NCBI GenBank assembly: GCA_021443045.1
Contig: JABUUT010000004.1
Coordinates: 46,451 to 71,402, forward strand
From: Fibrobacteraceae bacterium
GTDB taxonomy: Bacteria > Fibrobacterota > Fibrobacteria > Fibrobacterales > Fibrobacteraceae
DNA: 24,952 nt
Direction: 5' to 3'
How positions within the stretch are numbered: position 1 is the stretch's first letter; each line of letters begins with the position of its first letter. The position numbers and the translations under genes were made by a program. The notes under the pieces were generated by a model. The model did no database searches. It worked only from the letters and a program-made list of their open reading frames with translations, and was not told the DNA's origin. Below, one piece after another: positions 21,179-24,952 of the stretch.

Positions 21179-24100
21179 TTAATAACACCTATGCGATAAA
21201 GTTTCTGTTTTGTCTTGCCCGATTCAAAGTTCACCTTTAAACGAGCCGTATACACATCACTGCCCAACTTTGACAAATCCAAATTATCAAACTCCCCCCG
21301 ACCTGCAGCCACACCACTCATCTTTTTCTTGTAAATGCACAGCCCCGTTATATCGTACAATTCAAAAGTAGCCGACTTTGCCGCATCTCCAATTTCAAAA
21401 CGAGCCTTTGCATTTCCTCCACGCACGGGGTTGGGATACACAAAAAATTCCGTAATTTCAGCCTTTGGCGTATCCTTGGAAACATCCTTTAGCTTAGAAG
21501 CATCAAACCAGTTGGTACGTTCGTTGCCACCTGCAGGAAGAGGCCAAGCTTTTTCGCTTTCGGCAGCATTATCCATAGCCTTAGGCAAGTTAAAGCCATA
21601 AATATAATTGCGGTGCATGGCATAAATTTTAGGCCCTTCATGAGCCTTAGATTTAACCACAAATATAGACATGGGGTAATAGGAATTTCCATATTCAAAG
21701 GAACCTGCCGCCAAGGGAAAACCTTCCGTATACTGCTTGCCATTACTCTTGTAGGCATAAACCATGCCATCGCTAGAAGGCACTAGAATTTCTGGATTTT
21801 TATCACCATTCACATCAACTAGCAGAGGGTCGCTAAAGAAGCCACAAATGGGAGTACCTCTATTTAACGTTACCGGAAAGCCACCTAAGGGCATGCCATA
21901 CCGGTCTAGGGCATACAGCAAATTTTGCCCCAAGAACACCAATTCGGGGTACCCGTCGCTGTTTATGTCTCCAACGGCAAAGGGCGACGTTTCATCAGGT
22001 AAATCCTTGTTGTTTCCACGAGTGTAGCTGCGCTCCTCAAAAACCTTTGCAAATTTTGGTTCCGCGTTAAAGGCAGCCACGGTACCTCGGCTACCCAACA
22101 CCGCCACATCCAAAATTCCATCCCTGTTCAAGTCGGTACAAACCACATTAAAAAAGCGGTCCTTATTTTTGTTGGGCAACTCTTTTACCCCAACCACTTC
22201 CATTTTAGCAACATCCACAAGAACCAACTGGCCCACCCCAGTAGCAACATTTTTTCCCACCAAGGCAATGGCAGGCACCTTAGACGACTTGCCTACAGAA
22301 ACTTCTGGGCAGTACGCCATATCCTGGGCCACAAAATTTTCGTCGGTTTTAACCTGAACCTCAGAAGATTCAAAATCAGCACCCACCAGGCCGTTTGTCG
22401 TAGCCACCCAAACTCGGTTTTCCACCAACATGGGGCCCACCAAGGCAGAGTCTTTTTTTAGCAACACACTGTGGGGCGTTGGCATATACCCCGCATCCAC
22501 ATCCGTGCGAATCAACTGGTGTTTATACAAACTAAAAATAGATTTGCCATTGGAGGCACTGCCTATAACAGAGCCTTCGCTTTGCCCCAATCGGTAAAGA
22601 GGAATTTCTTCCCTAGAATCCTTTGCCGAAATTTTTTCTTTCACTACAGAAGTGTCGGACGCATACAACGTATCACCCAATGCAGAGAACAATTGGTAGT
22701 AACCATCGGCAGCCTCCACCACAAGCAGCTTTTCATTTTCATCTTCAGGGCTATTAACAAAAACCATACCCCGAACAGAGCCATCCACACCCACATTCCG
22801 AGGAAATTGGGAACCATCAATCCGGCCATCATCCAGGCTAATAGTCACCTTAATTTTTGTGGCAGCAAAATTTTTAACACTATCGCCCATAAAGGCATTG
22901 GCCGTTTTTTCCACCCTGGCATCTTTAGGAACTTCAACCTTTATTTTAATACCCGTGTACCCGCCCTGGGTGGTGTTGGTGTTGGCGTAAATGGACGCCC
23001 CTGTACTCTTGGGAAGAATGGTCTTTACCGTATCATACTTTGTGGAGGAACTGCTGTTGGGCATGCGGAGGTGGGGTAAAAGATCTGTTCCAGAGCCATA
23101 GTCGTAGGTATCCTCGCCCAAGGCGTTCTTAAAGGTTTTACCAATGCTCAGCACCCCATCCGATTCTACAAGAGCCATGCCAAACTGGTGGTCCCGCAAG
23201 GTGTCACCACCCCAAAAATTGGCAGCACCAAATCTTAATGTTTCCCGCAAATACCAGTCATTCACCTTCCACACCGCAATGCCGCTGGCAGGAATACCCG
23301 CATCAAAAGAGCTAGCCGAAAGAATTAAGCCCTTGGCCTTATTTTTATTGACCTTGCATTTGCCTTTAACACAAACACTGTCTTCAAAAATCATCGACAA
23401 ACTATCCACCGGCAGCGTTTTAATCAAGGTGTCATTGCTTTCATCGGCATTACCCACAACAAAGTCCACCGTTCCTTCTTTGTTCCAGGAACGTTGACGA
23501 TTTTCAATAAGCAAGTATTCGCTACCATTTAAGGGAACCTTTACAATCTCGGTACCCAGACCACTGCCAGCCGCCGCAATTTCTACAGTAACTCCCTTAC
23601 CAGCCGTAGGCCGCACTTCTTTTACAGCACTCCACCCCATGTAAGAACGAGCCCATGCGTTAGGTAAGGAAGGTAAAAATCCATTACCAGCACTGTAGCC
23701 CGCAAAGTCCATAACGTCAAAATAACCCAATCGAGAAATCCCCTTTACCACATCGTAGGTGTTGGGTAGTCCCAACTGGCGCGCAATCTGGTTAATTATA
23801 ATGCCGTTAATGCCCCAGTTCAACTTATCCTGGGAGGCCGTTTCGCTCACAACCATCACCGACTTCAATGTATCAATGGAAGCCCCTTTTAAAGTAAGAC
23901 CGTTTACCGCCACCGTATCTGAAGTTGCCGACACGCCCAAAGAAACATAGGCCGAATCTTTAGACAAATATTCCCAGGCATCTTCACTGATAAACACATC
24001 CATAAAATCACCAGGAGTGTTGGCCCCCTTGGTACCCATGCTGCCACCATCAACCAATCGGTTGGCTCCCGCATGAATAATCATGTACACACGCTTTGTA

Positions 24101-24582
24101 TTGGAGCTCTTAGGCTGAGGAATTTTAAAAGGAGATTCTTTAGAACCATGGGCCTTCATTATGGCGTCGTAGACAAAACTCAAATAGTCACGGCTGCGAG
24201 CCTCGTCAAACTCAGCCGTTTTTTCGCCCTTCTTTTTACTGGTGCGGTTGTAGTCAATAATGTACTTGTCCAAAGTGTAGGCACTGGCATCTTCAGGGAA
24301 AATGCGAGACTTAATAACCAGCCTACCCCCGGTGGCCGCATTAAAGTAGGCGTTGGCAAATTCAAAATGTTTTTTCCAGTAAGGAACACTCCCCCGTTTG
24401 CCCGTGGGGTCTAGAGAATATTTTGTGGTGTCGGAATCAAAAAGCCCCGTACCCGTAGTCAGGGAATTGTCGTTTTTTTCTTCCTGAAACTGCACTCGCA
24501 AACCAAACACTTCAAGAGTGTCTACGGCAAAAGCATTTATCGCCACAAAAGCTAAAACACACAATAAAACAAACTTCTTCAT
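21175..24582 (-). CDS. Very large secreted protein: degenerate M6-like peptidase domain, FG-GAP-like repeats, T9SS-type C-terminal sorting domain
   Basis: 1135 residues with signal peptide 1-19 (INAFA-V). The first ~330 residues follow the layout of M6 (immune-inhibitor-A-like) peptidases. They begin LEVFGLRVQFQ, and at 262-277 read INQIARQLGLPNTYD. Family members usually have HELGHxLGLPDLYD there, so the zinc site HExxH is replaced by NQIAR (264-268). GYFDVMDFAG (286-295) and the ARSYMGW segment also fit. The middle is beta-rich. Three acidic repeats DLNRDGILD (817-825), DINSDGYPE (872-880) and DVNGDKNPE (923-931) look like calcium-binding FG-GAP/VCBS blades. The last ~90 residues start with FVYPNPVRGG and end in KLYRIGVIK, like a type IX secretion signal domain. 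It is first in a run of coupled genes. Role unknown; probably a surface-displayed non-enzymatic or altered peptidase. Confidence 0.82.
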   Translation of the reverse strand: MKKFVLLCVLAFVAINAFAVDTLEVFGLRVQFQEEKNDNSLTTGTGLFDSDTTKYSLDPTGKRGSVPYWKKHFEFANAYFNAATGGRLVIKSRIFPEDASAYTLDKYIIDYNRTSKKKGEKTAEFDEARSRDYLSFVYDAIMKAHGSKESPFKIPQPKSSNTKRVYMIIHAGANRLVDGGSMGTKGANTPGDFMDVFISEDAWEYLSKDSAYVSLGVSATSDTVAVNGLTLKGASIDTLKSVMVVSETASQDKLNWGINGIIINQIARQLGLPNTYDVVKGISRLGYFDVMDFAGYSAGNGFLPSLPNAWARSYMGWSAVKEVRPTAGKGVTVEIAAAGSGLGTEIVKVPLNGSEYLLIENRQRSWNKEGTVDFVVGNADESNDTLIKTLPVDSLSMIFEDSVCVKGKCKVNKNKAKGLILSASSFDAGIPASGIAVWKVNDWYLRETLRFGAANFWGGDTLRDHQFGMALVESDGVLSIGKTFKNALGEDTYDYGSGTDLLPHLRMPNSSSSTKYDTVKTILPKSTGASIYANTNTTQGGYTGIKIKVEVPKDARVEKTANAFMGDSVKNFAATKIKVTISLDDGRIDGSQFPRNVGVDGSVRGMVFVNSPEDENEKLLVVEAADGYYQLFSALGDTLYASDTSVVKEKISAKDSREEIPLYRLGQSEGSVIGSASNGKSIFSLYKHQLIRTDVDAGYMPTPHSVLLKKDSALVGPMLVENRVWVATTNGLVGADFESSEVQVKTDENFVAQDMAYCPEVSVGKSSKVPAIALVGKNVATGVGQLVLVDVAKMEVVGVKELPNKNKDRFFNVVCTDLNRDGILDVAVLGSRGTVAAFNAEPKFAKVFEERSYTRGNNKDLPDETSPFAVGDINSDGYPELVFLGQNLLYALDRYGMPLGGFPVTLNRGTPICGFFSDPLLVDVNGDKNPEILVPSSDGMVYAYKSNGKQYTEGFPLAAGSFEYGNSYYPMSIFVVKSKAHEGPKIYAMHRNYIYGFNLPKAMDNAAESEKAWPLPAGGNERTNWFDASKLKDVSKDTPKAEITEFFVYPNPVRGGNAKARFEIGDAAKSATFELYDITGLCIYKKKMSGVAAGRGEFDNLDLSKLGSDVYTARLKVNFESGKTKQKLYRIGVIK

Positions 24583-24782
24583 ATATGCCTAATTTACCAA
24601 ATAATCACGGGCAAGAAAAACAGGACTAAAAGATAAATGCAGCATATTAGGCAAAAATCGGCTCATCGGCAAAAGTCCTTGGAAGCTAGCCGAAGATTTT
24701 CCATAGTCTGAACATGAAGAAGGGAATGTACATCCAGAATAAAGAGGGGGGGCTATAAGGGTTAATTCTTTAAACCTCACGG

Positions 24783-24811
24783 TGTCATTCTGAACCGAAG
24801 GTGAAGAATCC
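24783..24811. repeat. Short palindromic interspersed-type repeat (GTCATTCTGA...AGAATC type)
   Basis: ATTCT (24787-24791) and AGAAT (24805-24809), then GA opposite GA, then ACC (24794-24796) and GGT (24800-24802) around a GAA loop. Together they form a symmetrical hairpin with a tandem G-A internal pair. The flanking GTCATTCTGA...GAAGAATCC wording resembles a small inverted repeat found many times in intergenic DNA of several bacterial phyla (from memory). Only one copy is in this window. Confidence 0.6.
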
Positions 24812-24874
24812 AGGGAATGTCCATAAGAGTATGCAAATACGAAATTCTCCGCTACCTTATGTTTTTTAGAAAAT

Positions 24875-24902
24875 TTGCGTTGCCCGCATGTGTGGGTATT
24901 TT
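24875..24902 (+). promoter_or_regulatory. Candidate promoter of the right-edge gene
   Basis: TTGCGT (24875-24880), a 16-nt spacer, then TATTTT (24897-24902). The spacer contains a small hairpin, CCCGC-ATGT-GTGGG (24883-24896), followed by T-rich sequence. The same stretch could therefore instead be a weak terminator of something upstream on the plus strand, but no gene is seen there. Confidence 0.3.
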
Positions 24903-24915
24903 TTATGGAGGCTTT

Positions 24916-24952
24916 ATGCTTTTTTATGAAACGGCTTTGGAATGTTTAAAGA
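24916..24952 (+). CDS. Start of an unidentified gene cut by the window edge
   Basis: ATG at 24916 with GGAGG (24907-24911) 4 nt upstream, followed by 12 codons reading MLFYETALECLK and no stop before the edge. Too short to identify. It would be divergent from the giant secreted-protein gene. Confidence 0.45.
   Translation, partial: MLFYETALECLK

Larger units (their letters stand above)
24583..24915. other. Gene-free divergent intergenic region
   Basis: No open frame here looks coding. The leader of the 24582 gene has TTAGG 5 nt before its ATG and an 8-bp inverted repeat, TGCCTAAT (24586-24593) and ATTAGGCA (24646-24653). A short dispersed-type hairpin repeat lies at 24783-24811, and a candidate plus-strand promoter near 24875-24902. 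The remainder (about 24660-24780) shows nothing I can name. Confidence 0.6.

Noticed and set aside
24586..24653. 8-bp inverted repeat TGCCTAAT / ATTAGGCA in the leader of the giant gene
   Set aside because: 52-nt spacing and low complexity give only weak support; noted in the intergenic entry but not claimed as an operator.
24589..24780. Small minus-strand open frame (63 codons) upstream of the giant secreted-protein gene
   Set aside because: No Shine-Dalgarno, no recognisable domain, composition like non-coding DNA; treated as leader/intergenic.
1..24952. CRISPR arrays, tRNA or rRNA genes, transposases, phage genes
   Set aside because: Looked for and not found in the sequence.

Overview
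The window looks like chromosomal DNA of a Fibrobacter-type bacterium (Fibrobacterota, FCB group). This is an inference. It rests on a TIGR02147/DUF4423-type gene paired with a lipoprotein gene, many lipoproteins (some with a Trp in or next to the lipobox), Ser-rich linkers, a YPNP-type C-terminal sorting domain like those of type IX secretion cargo, and a CE2-like carbohydrate esterase. I see no prophage, insertion sequence, CRISPR array, tRNA or rRNA. Apart from the cytochrome gene and a fragment at the right edge, every gene is on the minus strand, so the window reads best from right to left.

Layout, right to left. (1) 24952-24583: start of a plus-strand gene cut by the edge, then a gene-free stretch with a small dispersed-type inverted repeat. 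(2) 24582-15824: a tight run of secreted, envelope and regulatory genes: a very large secreted protein with an M6-metalloprotease-like domain whose HExxH is lost, a formylglycine-generating-enzyme-fold lipoprotein, a small lipoprotein, a LytTR response regulator, an enlarged signal peptidase I, and an Ig-like lipoprotein. (3) 15822-11169: an exonuclease-helicase DinG with iron-sulfur cysteines, and a protein resembling the XPB-associated C-terminal domain plus a WYL-like end. (4) 11142-10693: a plus-strand c-type cytochrome, divergent from a CE2-like esterase (10349-9294). Their shared 343-nt intergenic region holds a nested inverted-repeat structure and four CGGATAAA boxes. (5) 9235-7521: a membrane diguanylate cyclase with a carbohydrate-binding-like periplasmic domain, and a small lipoprotein. 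(6) 7475-4936: a TIGR02147 protein translationally coupled to a lipoprotein with a duplicated beta-domain. (7) 4888-1: a housekeeping operon of ispA, dxs, an SpoU-type RNA methyltransferase with a long FGDK-repeat tail, and pyrF (cut by the left edge).

How the genes fit together: ispA and dxs give isoprenoid precursors through the DXP pathway, and pyrF makes UMP. These genes overlap by 1-4 nt or lie 14 nt apart, so they are probably one transcript. The secreted/lipoprotein genes around the esterase and the cyclase suggest surface interaction with plant polysaccharide. The periplasmic part of the cyclase and the C-terminus of the 568-residue lipoprotein appear to share a fold, which would link carbohydrate or surface sensing to c-di-GMP. 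The most unusual items are the pseudo-protease operon, the cyclase sensor domain, the XPB-C-like/WYL-like protein beside DinG, and the structured intergenic region at 10411-10541.
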